Notes under the pieces: model-generated
Databases searched by the model: none
What the model was told of the DNA's origin: nothing
What the model saw: only the letters and a program-made list of their open reading frames with translations
Position numbers and translations under genes: made by a program
Source: Xanthomonas bromi
Lineage (GTDB): Bacteria; Pseudomonadota; Gammaproteobacteria; Xanthomonadales; Xanthomonadaceae
Direction: 5' to 3'
Assembly: GCF_900092025.1 (NCBI RefSeq)
Contig: NZ_FLTX01000011.1
Coordinates: 1 to 64,000, forward strand
Length of the DNA: 64,000 bases
Shown: positions 9,546 through 18,688 of the stretch, piece by piece
Layout: each line of letters starts with the position of its first letter
Numbering within the stretch: position 1 is the first letter of the stretch

Positions 9546-10124
9546 ATGTCCTTCACCTCGAATCCGTCATCCGCCCATGCGTCGTCGTTGCCGCAACACG
9601 GCCGCCGTGGTGTGGCGCGGCAGCAGGACGTGGAGAGCGACGGCGCTTCGCCCTGGCTGTGGGCCACGCTGTTGGCGTTGCTCATCGTGGTACCCGGTTG
9701 GTGGTGGGCAAGGCACAGCGACGAATCGTTCGCGATCGATACGCAGCCGGCACCGGCGGCCAGTCGACAGATCCTGCCGACAACCGATGGCCCACGCGCG
9801 GTGACGATGGTGGCGCACCAACCTGCGCGCCCAGCGCTCAGCAGCGTGGACGCCAAGCCGCTGCCGGGCAACGCAATGCCACGCTATCCGGCAGACGTGG
9901 CGCGTGCAGGCGTCCAGGGCAGCCGCACAGCACGTCTACAGCTGGATGTGCAGGGCAAGGTCAGTGATGTGACCGTCGTCGACCGCAATGGCAGCGATGA
10001 CCCGCGCCTGGACGCGGCGGTGACGGAGAGCCTGCGTCAGTGGCGCTTCGAACCCGCCATGCGCGACGGCCACGCCGTGGTAAGCAGCGTGCAGGTGCCC
10101 GTGGAGTTCACGGCGCAGCGCTGA
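9546..10124 (+). CDS. second TonB-like energy transducer protein
   Basis: A 192-residue protein with the same plan as its upstream neighbour. A cytoplasmic tail of about 35 residues precedes one membrane helix (residues 37-53, WLWATLLALLIVVPGWW). A shorter linker follows, then a C-terminal TonB domain (PRYPADVARAGVQGSRTARL ... SLRQWRFEPAMRDG). It lies 251 bases downstream on the same strand and probably arose by an old duplication, since the two share only the domain plan. The ribosome site is a good AGGAGG seven bases before the ATG. TonB paralogues are numerous in xanthomonads, which have many TonB-dependent receptors. The partner receptor cannot be told from here. Confidence 0.85.
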   Translation: MSFTSNPSSAHASSLPQHGRRGVARQQDVESDGASPWLWATLLALLIVVPGWWWARHSDESFAIDTQPAPAASRQILPTTDGPRAVTMVAHQPARPALSSVDAKPLPGNAMPRYPADVARAGVQGSRTARLQLDVQGKVSDVTVVDRNGSDDPRLDAAVTESLRQWRFEPAMRDGHAVVSSVQVPVEFTAQR

Positions 10125-10407
10125 GGGTGGTTGCGCTAGGCGCCGAGGGCTGTTGCGGTGCGTCGCTTCACGCGCTGAACAAGTTCTGCCCCTGTTAGCT
10201 GATCGACTGACTCCACCAACAAGGCTTCGGCAAGTCTTCGATCGACACGCCGCCCCGCTTTCGCAAAAGTGGAGCGGTCAGCGTTATGAGAGTGGTCCAC
10301 AACTACGGGATATAAATAACGGCGTCATGGAGTTATCTGCATGACTCCAGGATAGCCGCGGCATTAAACCTACCCGAAACGCATCGCGCTCGATCGGCCA
10401 AAACGCC

Positions 10408-11730
10408 TCACCGAGGAAGCACCGCTTCCAGCCCAAATCCGGCACCTTGCGCCAACGTATCGAAGCCCGGGAACGACGTTGCGACGTTCGCCACGTCGTT
10501 TACCTGCACGCTGCCGGTGGACAGCTGGCCGGCGATCGCGAACGCCATCGCAATGCGGTGGTCGCCATGACTGTCGATCACGCCGCTGCCGATGCTGCCG
10601 CCGTGGATGGTGGCGCCATCCGGAGTTTCGTCGACCTGCACGCCGAGCGTGCGCAGGCCGCTGGCCATGGCCGCCAGACGATCGGATTCTTTGACCCGCA
10701 ACTCGGCAGCGCCGGTCACCACGGTCTGCCCGCTGGCCGCAGCCGCAGCGACGAACAAGGCCGGAAACTCGTCAATCATGTCCGGCACCAGCGCTTCGGG
10801 AATCTGCGCGCCGCGCAACGGCGCATAACGTACGCGCAGATCGGCCACCGGCTCACCGCCATGTTCGGCATGGTTCTCTTCGCCGATGTCCGCACCCATC
10901 AGGCGTAACGCGGACAGCAGCCCGGTACGGCGCGGGTTCAAACCGACCGCGCGCAGCACGACCTCCGAGCCGGGGACAATGCTGGCAGCAACGATAAAGA
11001 ACGCAGCAGATGAAAAATCCGCGGGTACCGCGATATCGGTCGCGCGCAAACGCTGCCCGCCACGCAAACGTGCTTTACCCGGCGAAAACCCGATGTCCAC
11101 GCCAAATGCCGACAACATGCGCTCGGTGTAGTCGCGGGTGGGATGCGGCTCGGTCACCGTGGTTTCGCCCTGCGCATACAGACCGGCCAGCAGCACCGCA
11201 GACTTGACCTGCGCACTGGCAACCGGCGAAACGAAATCGATGCCCTGCAGCGCCTGTCCACCATGCACGCGCAATGGCGGAGTGCCGTCGTCCTGCGTGT
11301 CGATCCGCGCGCCCATCTGCGCCAGCGGGCCGGTCACACGCCGCATCGGCCGCTTGGACAACGACGCATCGCCCACCAGCACGCTGTCGAAGCGCTGCGC
11401 GGCCAGCAGGCCGGCCAACAGGCGCATGCCGGTGCCCGCATTGCCGCAATCCAGCGCCTCGCTCGGCGGCTGCAGGCCATCCACACCCACGCCGTGCACG
11501 ATGCGCTGCGACGCCGACGGCGTCTCGATGCGAACGCCGAGCTTGGCGAAGATGGCGGCAGTGGAGCGCGTGTCTTCGCCTTCGAGAAAGCCGTCGATCT
11601 GCGAAACGCCATCGGCGAGCGCGGCGAACATCACTGCGCGGTGCGACACCGATTTATCGCCAGGAATGGCCAGGCGGCCCTGCAATGCGGTGCCGCGTCG
11701 TGCGATCCAGTGGTGCGTGCTGCTGCTCAT
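10408..11730 (-). CDS. aroA: 3-phosphoshikimate 1-carboxyvinyltransferase (EPSP synthase)
   Basis: A 440-residue enzyme of the shikimate pathway. It transfers the enolpyruvyl group of PEP to shikimate 3-phosphate, giving EPSP on the way to chorismate. The N-terminal PGDKSVSHRAVMFAALA and GNAGTGMRLLAGLLA segments bind the substrates, and RVKESDRLAAM near residue 345 is the second conserved signature. The length matches the family (about 430). It is the last gene of a serC-pheA-aroA block on the minus strand, with a 124-base gap after pheA. This places chorismate synthesis beside its use for phenylalanine. Confidence 0.96.
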   Translation of the reverse strand: MSSSTHHWIARRGTALQGRLAIPGDKSVSHRAVMFAALADGVSQIDGFLEGEDTRSTAAIFAKLGVRIETPSASQRIVHGVGVDGLQPPSEALDCGNAGTGMRLLAGLLAAQRFDSVLVGDASLSKRPMRRVTGPLAQMGARIDTQDDGTPPLRVHGGQALQGIDFVSPVASAQVKSAVLLAGLYAQGETTVTEPHPTRDYTERMLSAFGVDIGFSPGKARLRGGQRLRATDIAVPADFSSAAFFIVAASIVPGSEVVLRAVGLNPRRTGLLSALRLMGADIGEENHAEHGGEPVADLRVRYAPLRGAQIPEALVPDMIDEFPALFVAAAAASGQTVVTGAAELRVKESDRLAAMASGLRTLGVQVDETPDGATIHGGSIGSGVIDSHGDHRIAMAFAIAGQLSTGSVQVNDVANVATSFPGFDTLAQGAGFGLEAVLPR

Positions 11731-11854
11731 GCATGTGATCCGATGGCTGCGACATCGCCAACGCTGGCGACGCGCTTTGAGGGAGGTTGCGGCGCTGCCG
11801 TCGCCACAAAGGAAGCGGCGCGCCCGCGCTTGCTGGCGTATCGCGCTTGGACGC

Positions 11855-13066
11855 TCAGGGAATGGCCACCGGATACGAACCCAACACCTTGATCTGTGCC
11901 GAGTGCGCTTTCAGTTCGGCCAGCGCCTGCTTCATCGCATCGTCTTCGACATGGCCGACCAGATCGATGAAGAAGCCGTATTCCCACTTGGCCTGATGCG
12001 AGGGACGCGACTCGATGCGGTTCATGCTGATGCCGTGGCGCGCGAACGGGCTGAGCACGTCGAACAGCGCGCCAGGCTTGTCGTGGATGAACACCAGCAC
12101 CGAGGTGCGGTCGTGCCCGGACGACGGGAAGATCTGCCGGCCGATCACCAGGAAGCGCGTGGTGTTGTCGTCATCATCTTCGATCGATTTCATGATGACT
12201 TTCTTCAAGCCATACACGTGCGCCGCGCTTTCGCCGCCAATGGCAGCGGCATCTTCAGCGTTACGTGCGCGGCGTGCGCCTTCGGCATTGCTGGAGACGG
12301 CGATCTTTTCCACCTTGGGCAGGTGCAAACGCAACCAACCGGCAGTCTGGGCGAACGATTGCGGATGCGCGTAGATGCGTTCGATGTCTTCCAGCCGGCC
12401 GTTGCGCGAGAGCAAATACTGATGCACGCGCAGCTCGACTTCGCCGCAGATTTTGAGATTGGAGGTCAGGAACATGTCCAGGGTGACCTGGATGGTGCCC
12501 TGCCCTGAATTTTCTACCGGCACCACGCCAAAGTCGGCGTTGCCGGCTTCCACTTCCTGGAATACTTCTTCGATGGTCGCCATCGGCAGGCCCACCGCGG
12601 AACGCCCGAAATGCTTGAGCACCGCCTGCTGGCTGAAGGTGCCTTCCGGGCCGAGGTAACCGATCTTCAGCGGCTCCTGCTGCGCAAGGCACGCCGACAT
12701 GATTTCGCGATACACGTGCACCAGCACTTCATCGCTGAGCGGGCCTTCGTTGCGATCCACCACCATGCGCAGCACCTGCGCCTCACGCTCGGGGCGGTAG
12801 TAATCCACCGCCGCCGCCAGCTTGCCCTTGGCCTTGCCGACCTGATGCGCAAAATTGGCGCGCTCGGCAATCAGTGCCTGGATGTTGCGGTCGATCTCGT
12901 CGATCTTGGCACGCACATCGGCCAACACCGGCGCTGCGGTCTTGATCGCAGATTTGTCAGCCGGCGTGCTCGCGGCCTGAGTGACTGAAGCACCTGCGGA
13001 TTTCTTCGCCGGCTTGTTGTTTTTGCCGCCAGTGGCGGCCGTGGGCTTGTTGGACTTGGGAGCCAT
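11855..13066 (-). CDS. pheA: bifunctional chorismate mutase / prephenate dehydratase (P-protein)
   Basis: A 403-residue enzyme that converts chorismate to prephenate and then to phenylpyruvate, the committed route to phenylalanine. The chorismate mutase domain (AroQ type) spans about residues 45-135 (VRAKIDEIDRNIQALIAERA). The prephenate dehydratase domain spans about 140-315 (IGYLGPEGTFSQQA). A C-terminal ACT domain (TSVLVFIHDKPGALFDVLSP, about 322-400) carries the phenylalanine-binding ESRPS motif for feedback inhibition. An unusual N-terminal extension of about 45 residues is rich in Lys, Ala, Thr and Ser and is probably disordered, so the true start could be further in. It follows serC by 65 bases on the same strand. 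Confidence 0.95.
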   Translation of the reverse strand: MAPKSNKPTAATGGKNNKPAKKSAGASVTQAASTPADKSAIKTAAPVLADVRAKIDEIDRNIQALIAERANFAHQVGKAKGKLAAAVDYYRPEREAQVLRMVVDRNEGPLSDEVLVHVYREIMSACLAQQEPLKIGYLGPEGTFSQQAVLKHFGRSAVGLPMATIEEVFQEVEAGNADFGVVPVENSGQGTIQVTLDMFLTSNLKICGEVELRVHQYLLSRNGRLEDIERIYAHPQSFAQTAGWLRLHLPKVEKIAVSSNAEGARRARNAEDAAAIGGESAAHVYGLKKVIMKSIEDDDDNTTRFLVIGRQIFPSSGHDRTSVLVFIHDKPGALFDVLSPFARHGISMNRIESRPSHQAKWEYGFFIDLVGHVEDDAMKQALAELKAHSAQIKVLGSYPVAIP

Positions 13067-13131
13067 CGCTGGGCGTTCCTAAAATGGCGGCGCATGCGCC
13101 TGCGCGGCAGAGGCCGCAGGTAGATAAAAAT

Positions 13132-14217
13132 TCAGCCGTGACGCTGCTGGAAGTCGTGCATAAAGGCAGCCAGCGCCTGTGCGCCCGCCACCGGCATCGC
13201 GTTGTACAGCGAGGCACGAATGCCGCCGACTGCCTTGTGGCCTTTCAACGCAAGCAACCCGGCCGCCTTGGATTCGCTGACGAATCGCGCATCGAGCTGC
13301 TCATCCGGCAAAAAGAACGGGATGTTCATGCGCGAACGCACTGCCGGCTTGATCAGGTTGCGATAGAAGCCGCCGGAGCCATCGATGGCGCCGTACACCA
13401 GCGCGGCCTTTTCGGCATTGCGGCGCGCGAATTCCTGCACCCCGCCCTGCTCCAGCATCCACTTCACGGTGAGCCCGAGCAGATACCAGTTCCAGGTCGG
13501 CGGCGTGTTGAGCATCGAATCGCGCGCGGCATGCGAGGCGTAGTTGAAGATGTCCGCGCGCGGTTGGCCGGCGCGTTCCAGCAGATCGCGTCGCACGATC
13601 ACCACCGAGATGCCGACCGGGCCCAGATTCTTCTGTGCGCCGGCATAGATCAGGCCGTAGCGCGCGATATCCAGCGGCTCGGAGGCGATCGACGAACTGA
13701 AGTCGGCAAACAACGGTAACGTCCCCACGTCCGGCGTGTCGCGGAATTCGACGCCGTGAATGGTTTCGTTGGCGGTGATGTGCACGTAGGCCGAGTGCGG
13801 CGACAAGGTCCAGCTGGCCACCGGCGGGATGTCGATGAAGCCCTCGGCCTGCGCGTCGGCAGCGATGCGCGCATCCGCATACGTGGCCGCCTGCTTGATC
13901 GCGGTCTTGCCCCAATGCCCGGTGATGACGTAGTCGGCCGCCTGGCCCGACGCTGCGAAGTTGAGCGGCAGCAGCGCCTGGATGGTGGTGGCGCCGCCGG
14001 AGGTGAACAACACCGCATAGTCGTCGGGAATCGACAACAACTTGCGCAGATCGGCTTCGGCGGCAGCCGCCACGGCGATGAAATCCGCGCTGCGGTGGCT
14101 GATTTCCACGATCGAGGCGCCAACGCCGTTCCATTCGACCATCTCTGCCTGCGCCTGCCGCAGGACCGATTCCGGCAATGTCGCAGGGCCGGCACTGAAA
14201 TTGAACGCGCGTGTCAT
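13132..14217 (-). CDS. serC: phosphoserine aminotransferase
   Basis: A 361-residue PLP enzyme that makes phosphoserine from 3-phosphohydroxypyruvate and glutamate, and can also act in pyridoxal phosphate synthesis. The start ([15 protein letters not shown]) is diagnostic. [11 protein letters not shown] binds the cofactor phosphate, and [11 protein letters not shown] holds the Schiff-base lysine. The length equals that of the E. coli enzyme (362). It is the first gene of serC-pheA-aroA. A serC-pheA-aroA or serC-aroA order is common in gamma-proteobacteria and links serine and aromatic amino-acid synthesis. Confidence 0.96.
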   Translation of the reverse strand: MTRAFNFSAGPATLPESVLRQAQAEMVEWNGVGASIVEISHRSADFIAVAAAAEADLRKLLSIPDDYAVLFTSGGATTIQALLPLNFAASGQAADYVITGHWGKTAIKQAATYADARIAADAQAEGFIDIPPVASWTLSPHSAYVHITANETIHGVEFRDTPDVGTLPLFADFSSSIASEPLDIARYGLIYAGAQKNLGPVGISVVIVRRDLLERAGQPRADIFNYASHAARDSMLNTPPTWNWYLLGLTVKWMLEQGGVQEFARRNAEKAALVYGAIDGSGGFYRNLIKPAVRSRMNIPFFLPDEQLDARFVSESKAAGLLALKGHKAVGGIRASLYNAMPVAGAQALAAFMHDFQQRHG

Positions 14218-14352
14218 GGCACACCTTGTCGAGCTAGCCTTCTAGTATGCCGCAGCGCATCGGGCTTGGCAGCGGTCAAAAAGTTGCAGCTGCATCCTTT
14301 TGATCGAACCTGACGTAACGTAGGCGTGCATCAACGCGAACTTTTGTCCCGA

Positions 14353-14379
14353 TTCGCCACTCTCAGTTCGCCACTCTCA
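14353..14379. repeat. two direct copies of a 13-mer before msrP
   Basis: TTCGCCACTCTCA occurs at 14353-14365 and again at 14367-14379, a 14-base period, ending 26 bases before the msrP ATG. Tandem sites of this kind can be activator binding sites or a slipped duplication in the leader. Confidence 0.5.
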
Positions 14380-14405
14380 CGCTGCAGCCACTGCCGGAGC
14401 CTGCC

Positions 14406-15374
14406 ATGTCGTTTCGCGATGCTTTCAAATTGCCGTCCAGCGAGATCACCGATGAGGCCGTTTACCGCGACCGTCGACGGCTGCTGCAGCTATTTGCGCT
14501 GACCCCGGCGCTGGGTGTGGCCGGTTGTGCGGAAGCCGATCCGCCGCCTCCGCCCAAGACCGTGGTGACGCCGGCGCAGGCGCGCAGCGGATTCCGCACC
14601 GCCGAGGAACTGACCCGGCTGGAAGACGTCACCAGCTACAACAACTTCTACGAGTTCGGCACCGACAAGACCGATCCATCCAAGGCTGCGAAGACGCTGA
14701 AGCTGTCGCCGTGGACGGTGAAGGTGAGCGGCGAGTGCGAGAAGCCCGGCAGCCTCTCGCTGGACGAACTGCTCAAAGGCATCGCGCCGCAAGAACGTAT
14801 CTACCGGCTGCGCTGCGTGGAAGGCTGGTCGATGGTGATCCCGTGGACGGGCGTGCCGTTGGGCGAGGCGCTCAAGCGCTTCGCGCCGACCTCCAAGGCC
14901 AAATACGTGGCCTTCACCACGCTGGCCGACCCGCAGCAGATGCCCGGCGTGCGCTACCGCTCGATCGATTGGCCGTACCGCGAAGGCCTGCGTATCGACG
15001 AAGCGATGCACCCGCTGACCCTGCTGGCCACCGGCTTGTACGGCAAGCCGTTGCCGCAGCAGAACGGCGCACCGTTGCGGCTGGTGGTGCCGTGGAAATA
15101 CGGCTTCAAGAGCATCAAGTCGATCGTGGAAATCCGCTTCGTCGAAAAAATGCCCGAGACCGCGTGGCACGATCTGCAACCTTCCGAATACGGCTTCTTT
15201 TCCAACGTGAATCCGGCCGTGGACCATCCGCGCTGGAGCCAGAAGACCGAGCGCCGTATCGCTGGCACCGCCAGCAAACTGTTTGCCGAGCGCATCGCGA
15301 CCAAGCCCTTCAACGGGTATGCCGATCAGGTCGCTTCGTTGTATGCGGGCATGGATCTGAAGAAGTGGTTCTAG
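14406..15374 (+). CDS. msrP: periplasmic methionine sulfoxide reductase, molybdopterin subunit
   Basis: A 322-residue enzyme that repairs oxidised methionine in envelope proteins. It has the sulfite-oxidase fold with molybdopterin, and the conserved molybdenum ligand is Cys137 in [13 protein letters not shown]. The motifs [22 protein letters not shown] and [12 protein letters not shown] match E. coli MsrP (YedY) closely. The export signal carries twin arginines (DRRRLLQLF, residues 22-30), as expected for Tat transport of a folded cofactor protein. Unusually, the hydrophobic core ends in LGVAGC (Cys41), a lipobox-like sequence, so the protein may be lipid-anchored. It is followed after 277 bases by msrQ, its haem-containing electron donor. 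A GGAG ribosome site precedes the ATG. Confidence 0.95.
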   Translation: MSFRDAFKLPSSEITDEAVYRDRRRLLQLFALTPALGVAGCAEADPPPPPKTVVTPAQARSGFRTAEELTRLEDVTSYNNFYEFGTDKTDPSKAAKTLKLSPWTVKVSGECEKPGSLSLDELLKGIAPQERIYRLRCVEGWSMVIPWTGVPLGEALKRFAPTSKAKYVAFTTLADPQQMPGVRYRSIDWPYREGLRIDEAMHPLTLLATGLYGKPLPQQNGAPLRLVVPWKYGFKSIKSIVEIRFVEKMPETAWHDLQPSEYGFFSNVNPAVDHPRWSQKTERRIAGTASKLFAERIATKPFNGYADQVASLYAGMDLKKWF

Positions 15375-15651
15375 GGTGATCGCTCGATCGACGTGAGCCC
15401 CCCCCTGCGAGAGCGCGATGAGGTATGACTGGCAATGCCTCAAGTCCTGACAGCGCGCTCCTGCGATGCATTCTTCGTACCGGTGGTGCCTCTGTAGGCC
15501 AGGGTAGTCCGCAGAGCACAGCCGCGCAGGATAAGCGTCTGTCCGCAATCCCTCGGCGCGCAACGCTGCAAACCGATCCGTCCCTGGCTGACGTGCATGA
15601 CGCGCAGCCGAGCACCGCCTCTTTCGCACACCGTTTCATCGACGAGATCGC

Positions 15652-16308
15652 ATGGCCAAGACATCCACTTCCGTGATCGCTGCCAAGGCACTAATGCATG
15701 CCGCCGCGCTGGCGCCGATCGTCCTGCTCGGCTGGCAGTTCTGGCAGGTGTGGCAGAGCGGTAGCGACGCGTTGGGCGCCGACCCGGTGGCCGAGATCGA
15801 GCACCGCACCGGGCTGTGGGCACTACGTTTCCTGCTGATCACGCTGGCAATCACGCCGTTGCGCCAACTCACCGGGCAGGCGGTGTTGATCCGCTTCCGC
15901 CGCATGCTGGGACTGTACGCATTCTTCTATGCCACCGTGCACCTGGCGGCCTATCTCACGCTGGATCTGCGAGGTTTCTGGACGCAGATCTTCGAAGAGA
16001 TCCTAAAACGGCCCTACATCACCGTGGGATTCGCCGCGTGGCTGCTGCTGATGCCGCTGGCGATCACCTCCACCCAGGGCTGGATGCGTCGGCTCAAACG
16101 CAACTGGGGCCGCCTGCACATGCTGATCTATCCGATCGGGCTGCTGGCAGTGCTGCATTTCTGGTGGCTGGTGAAATCCGATATCCGCGAGCCGGCGCTG
16201 TATGCCGGCATCCTTGCGGTGTTGCTGGGCTGGCGCGTCTGGAAAAAACTCAGCGCGCGCCGAACCACAGCAAGGCGCTCAACGCCGCCGCCAGCAACAC
16301 CGCGCTGA
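15652..16308 (+). CDS. msrQ: MsrQ, haem-containing membrane electron donor to MsrP
   Basis: A 218-residue inner-membrane cytochrome b of the ferric-reductase-like family. It passes electrons from the quinone pool or flavin reductase to MsrP. Five or six hydrophobic helices are visible (for example VLLGWQFWQVW, LWALRFLLITLAI, LGLYAFFYATVHLAAYL, VGFAAWLLLMPLAI, MLIYPIGLLAVLHFWWL). Haem-ligand histidines lie in the TVHLAAYL and LHMLIYP/LHFWW segments. In E. coli msrP and msrQ are adjacent; here they are 277 bases apart with no gene between. The last 59 bases overlap the 3' end of a convergent FHA gene. The Arg/Thr/Pro-rich C-terminal tail lies in that overlap and looks less conserved. Confidence 0.93.
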   Translation: MAKTSTSVIAAKALMHAAALAPIVLLGWQFWQVWQSGSDALGADPVAEIEHRTGLWALRFLLITLAITPLRQLTGQAVLIRFRRMLGLYAFFYATVHLAAYLTLDLRGFWTQIFEEILKRPYITVGFAAWLLLMPLAITSTQGWMRRLKRNWGRLHMLIYPIGLLAVLHFWWLVKSDIREPALYAGILAVLLGWRVWKKLSARRTTARRSTPPPATPR

Positions 16309-17059
16309 GCAGCAGCCAGGGCCAACGGGCCACCTTCACCGGTGCGTGCGTCGGCTCTGCAACGGCACACGGCGGCGGCGGCGGTTCGGTATCGGGCAGA
16401 TCCCAGGTGGTGCTGTGGTGGGTACGTGGCACTTCCACCACAAACCGGTGGCGCGCATCGAACACGACCTGATCGCCGGCCTGCAGCCAGCCATCGCGCA
16501 CCTGGACGCCGTTGATCCAGCTCCCCTCTTCCGAACCGAGATCGCGGATCAGCACACGGTCGCCATGCCGCTCAAGGCGCGCATGCTGGGCGGCGAACGC
16601 AGGGTCGTCGATGACGATGTCGGCGGCGGCATCGCTGCCGACCAGACGCGAGCGGTCGAGGGTGAAACTGCGCCCGTGATGGCGTCCGCCCAGCCCGCGC
16701 AGCAACAGGCAGACCTCGCTCAGGCCGGCAGTGTCATCCTGGATATCGTTGGCCGGCGCAGTGGACGGTGCGCTGCGCAACAGCATTTCCACGCCATCGG
16801 CATAGATCGCATCGCCTGGCCGCAGCAGCGCCATGCGGCGTACCGGGCGCCCATTGACATGGATCCAGCGAATGCCGTTGGCCACCTGCAGCCACAGACC
16901 GCGTTGGTCCAGGCAGAACTGCGCCAACAGCAACGCGCCCTGTGCATCGTTCACCACACGCACGCTGCCGGAGGCATGACGGACGATCCGGTGGACGCCG
17001 GGCTTGAGGGAATGATCCGGCTGTTGCCGGTGGGTGAAATGAACTTGCAGGTCGCGCAC
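16250..17059 (-). CDS. FHA-domain membrane protein
   Basis: The protein has about 269 residues from a GTG at 17059, or 288 from a GTG at 17116; neither start has a strong ribosome site. The N-terminal half (GVHRIVRHASGSV through RPGDAIYADGVEML) resembles a degenerate first FHA-like sandwich. The second half is a clear FHA domain (LVGSDAAADIVIDDPAFAAQHARL then GSEEGSWINGVQV), a module that binds phosphothreonine. A Pro-rich stretch (DTEPPPPPC) then leads to a C-terminal membrane anchor (WLLLSAVLLAAALSALLWF). The FHA domain would face the cytoplasm if the protein is tail-anchored, suggesting a signalling or secretion-assembly role. No kinase or secretion gene is adjacent. The 3' end overlaps msrQ by 59 bases in the convergent direction. 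Confidence 0.8.
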   Translation of the reverse strand: MRDLQVHFTHRQQPDHSLKPGVHRIVRHASGSVRVVNDAQGALLLAQFCLDQRGLWLQVANGIRWIHVNGRPVRRMALLRPGDAIYADGVEMLLRSAPSTAPANDIQDDTAGLSEVCLLLRGLGGRHHGRSFTLDRSRLVGSDAAADIVIDDPAFAAQHARLERHGDRVLIRDLGSEEGSWINGVQVRDGWLQAGDQVVFDARHRFVVEVPRTHHSTTWDLPDTEPPPPPCAVAEPTHAPVKVARWPWLLLSAVLLAAALSALLWFGAR

Positions 17060-17293
17060 CGCCCGCAGCCTAGCAGGTTTGCTCCCACACGCGGCTATCT
17101 TGGGTGATCTCCCCACTGGGCAGCTGCCGAGCGAGCGTCAGGAAAGCGATGCAGTGCGGTCAAGTCTGCGCATCGGCAATGCCGAAGACCCGCATTCCTG
17201 ACATCGGCAGCAGCGCAGCGCACGGTCGCACTTGGAGCCGGGGCCGCGCATGCGCACAATGCGCCCTCACTTTTCGCATGACCCATCGCCCCC

Positions 17294-17569
17294 ATGTCCA
17301 GCATCGATATCCGCCACGACCATTCCTTGACGCCGGCCCAGGCCCGCGCGGCCATCGACGAGGCGGCGCGCAAGCTGACCGATCGCTACGGCATCGCCTC
17401 GCATTGGGAAGGCGATACCTTGCGCATTGCACGTGCCGGCGTGGATGGGGCGATCGCGCTGCTGCCGCAGCAGGTGCACGTCACCGCAGAGCTCGGCTTT
17501 TTGCTGTCGGCCGTACAGCCGATGGTGGAATCGGAAATCCGCCGCTTGCTGGCCGAAAAACTGGCCTGA
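17294..17569 (+). CDS. polyhydroxyalkanoic acid system family protein
   Basis: This 91-residue protein of the PHA_gran_rgn type (motifs IRHDHSLTPAQARAAIDEAA and YGIASHWEGDTLRI, with AELGFLLSAVQPMVESEIRRLL at the C-terminus) is found near phasins and PHA granule genes. The family has an SRPBCC-like sequence and a proposed role in granule formation or regulation, with no defined biochemistry. Its place 160 bases upstream of a phasin gene supports this assignment. No PHA synthase lies in this window. Confidence 0.88.
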   Translation: MSSIDIRHDHSLTPAQARAAIDEAARKLTDRYGIASHWEGDTLRIARAGVDGAIALLPQQVHVTAELGFLLSAVQPMVESEIRRLLAEKLA

Positions 17570-17729
17570 GCGCGATTGGCACTGCGCTGCTTCAGCGCCA
17601 AGTCACCTGCCCAGGCGCTTGTGGGTAGATGCTGGCAAAACGCTTGATCGGGCGCCGCTTCACCTGCCCGATGCAAGGTCGGTACTAGGGTGAAGGCAAC
17701 GTCACTTTGGCAACCTACAGGAGCATCGC

Positions 17730-18290
17730 ATGACGACCGGATACGACCGCAACGGAAACCGCGACAACGCGGCCCAGGGCTTCCAGGCGCAGGCGGAACA
17801 GATCTCGCGCCGGCTTGGCGAATCGGGACAGACCGTGTGGCTGGCAGGCTTGGGCGCGCTGGGCCGCGTGCAGAGTGAAGGCGGCAAGCTGTTCGACTCG
17901 CTGGTGCGTGAAGGTGCCGCCTACGAGCGCACCGGCCAGCGCAAGGCGGCCGAAAGCGTCGACGAACTGCGCGACGAAGTGGAAACCCAGTTCGAGCAGG
18001 TCCGCGACACTGCGGTGCGCGGCTGGGACAAACTGGGCAAGGCCTTCGACGAGCGCGTGAAAGGCGTGCTGCGCACGCTCAACATCCCCGAGCAGGAAGA
18101 GCTGGAAAACCTGCGTCGCGAGGTCGAATCGCTTAAGGCGCAGGTCCGCGCCAACACGGCGGCCACCAAGCGTGCCAACCGCACCGCCAACCAGGCCGCG
18201 CAGGCGGCCAGCAGCGAGACCTCTGGTGCCAGCGGCGCAGGTGCCGAGACGTCGTCGTCCGGCAACCCTGGTGCGTTCGACCCGGAATAA
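17730..18290 (+). CDS. phasin-family protein
   Basis: A 186-residue amphipathic helical protein expected to coat polyhydroxyalkanoate granules. The phasin signature region (SRRLGESGQTVWLAGLGALG, residues 27-46) is followed by long helices (FDSLVREGAAYERTG and later ELENLRREVESLKAQV) that could form coiled coils. The C-terminal 45 residues are an Ala/Ser/Thr/Gly-rich low-complexity tail, common in longer phasins. A good AGGAG ribosome site precedes the ATG. It follows the PHA-system protein on the same strand. The two are probably co-regulated but separately initiated, given the 160-base gap. Confidence 0.9.
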   Translation: MTTGYDRNGNRDNAAQGFQAQAEQISRRLGESGQTVWLAGLGALGRVQSEGGKLFDSLVREGAAYERTGQRKAAESVDELRDEVETQFEQVRDTAVRGWDKLGKAFDERVKGVLRTLNIPEQEELENLRREVESLKAQVRANTAATKRANRTANQAAQAASSETSGASGAGAETSSSGNPGAFDPE

Positions 18291-18306
18291 GCGTATCGAT
18301 GAACGC

Positions 18307-18334
18307 AACCGCGCCATTGTGAGATGGAGCGGTT
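18307..18334 (+). terminator. terminator-like hairpin after the phasin gene
   Basis: AACCGCGCCAT (18307-18317) pairs with ATGGAGCGGTT (18324-18334) with one mismatch and a TGTGAG loop, 16 bases after the phasin stop. The following sequence has only a weak T content (TGTGTTCC), so it may be an mRNA-stabilising stem and not a strong terminator. Confidence 0.5.
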
Positions 18335-18688
18335 GTGTTCCGCGTTTGGTGGTGAAGGCAAGGATGGCCGTAGCAGGAAAGAGATGGTGCGGCGCCCGGC
18401 ACAGGCGCTGACCGCCGGCTGGCTTGAAAGACGGCCGCCCTCCACGACGCGTTGTCCCTGACCGCCGACACCGGGCCAATTCGAGCATTTTTCTTGCCGT
18501 ACCCCGAGCTACTGGGCAATGCCGGAATCAAGGCGGCAGTCGGGATCTGACCGAAGTGGCAGGAAGGCGTGACCCTGCCGGCGCGAGAGTTATCGGTACA
18601 GGCGTTTGGAATCAGGACCTTACCTTCCAACGCTACGTCAGCGCGCAATGTTGCAAAGCAACATGATTTTTTAGACAATCGCGAACGG

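Noticed and set aside
10125-10407. Possible small RNA or gene between the second TonB-like gene and aroA
   Set aside because: There is only a 6-bp TGGAGT/ACTCCA inverted repeat near 10328-10350 and no promoter or terminator signal that I can support.
11138-12508. 456-codon plus-strand frame opposite aroA and pheA
   Set aside because: It crosses two real genes and their gap, and the translation is Arg/Ser/Ala-rich without motifs.
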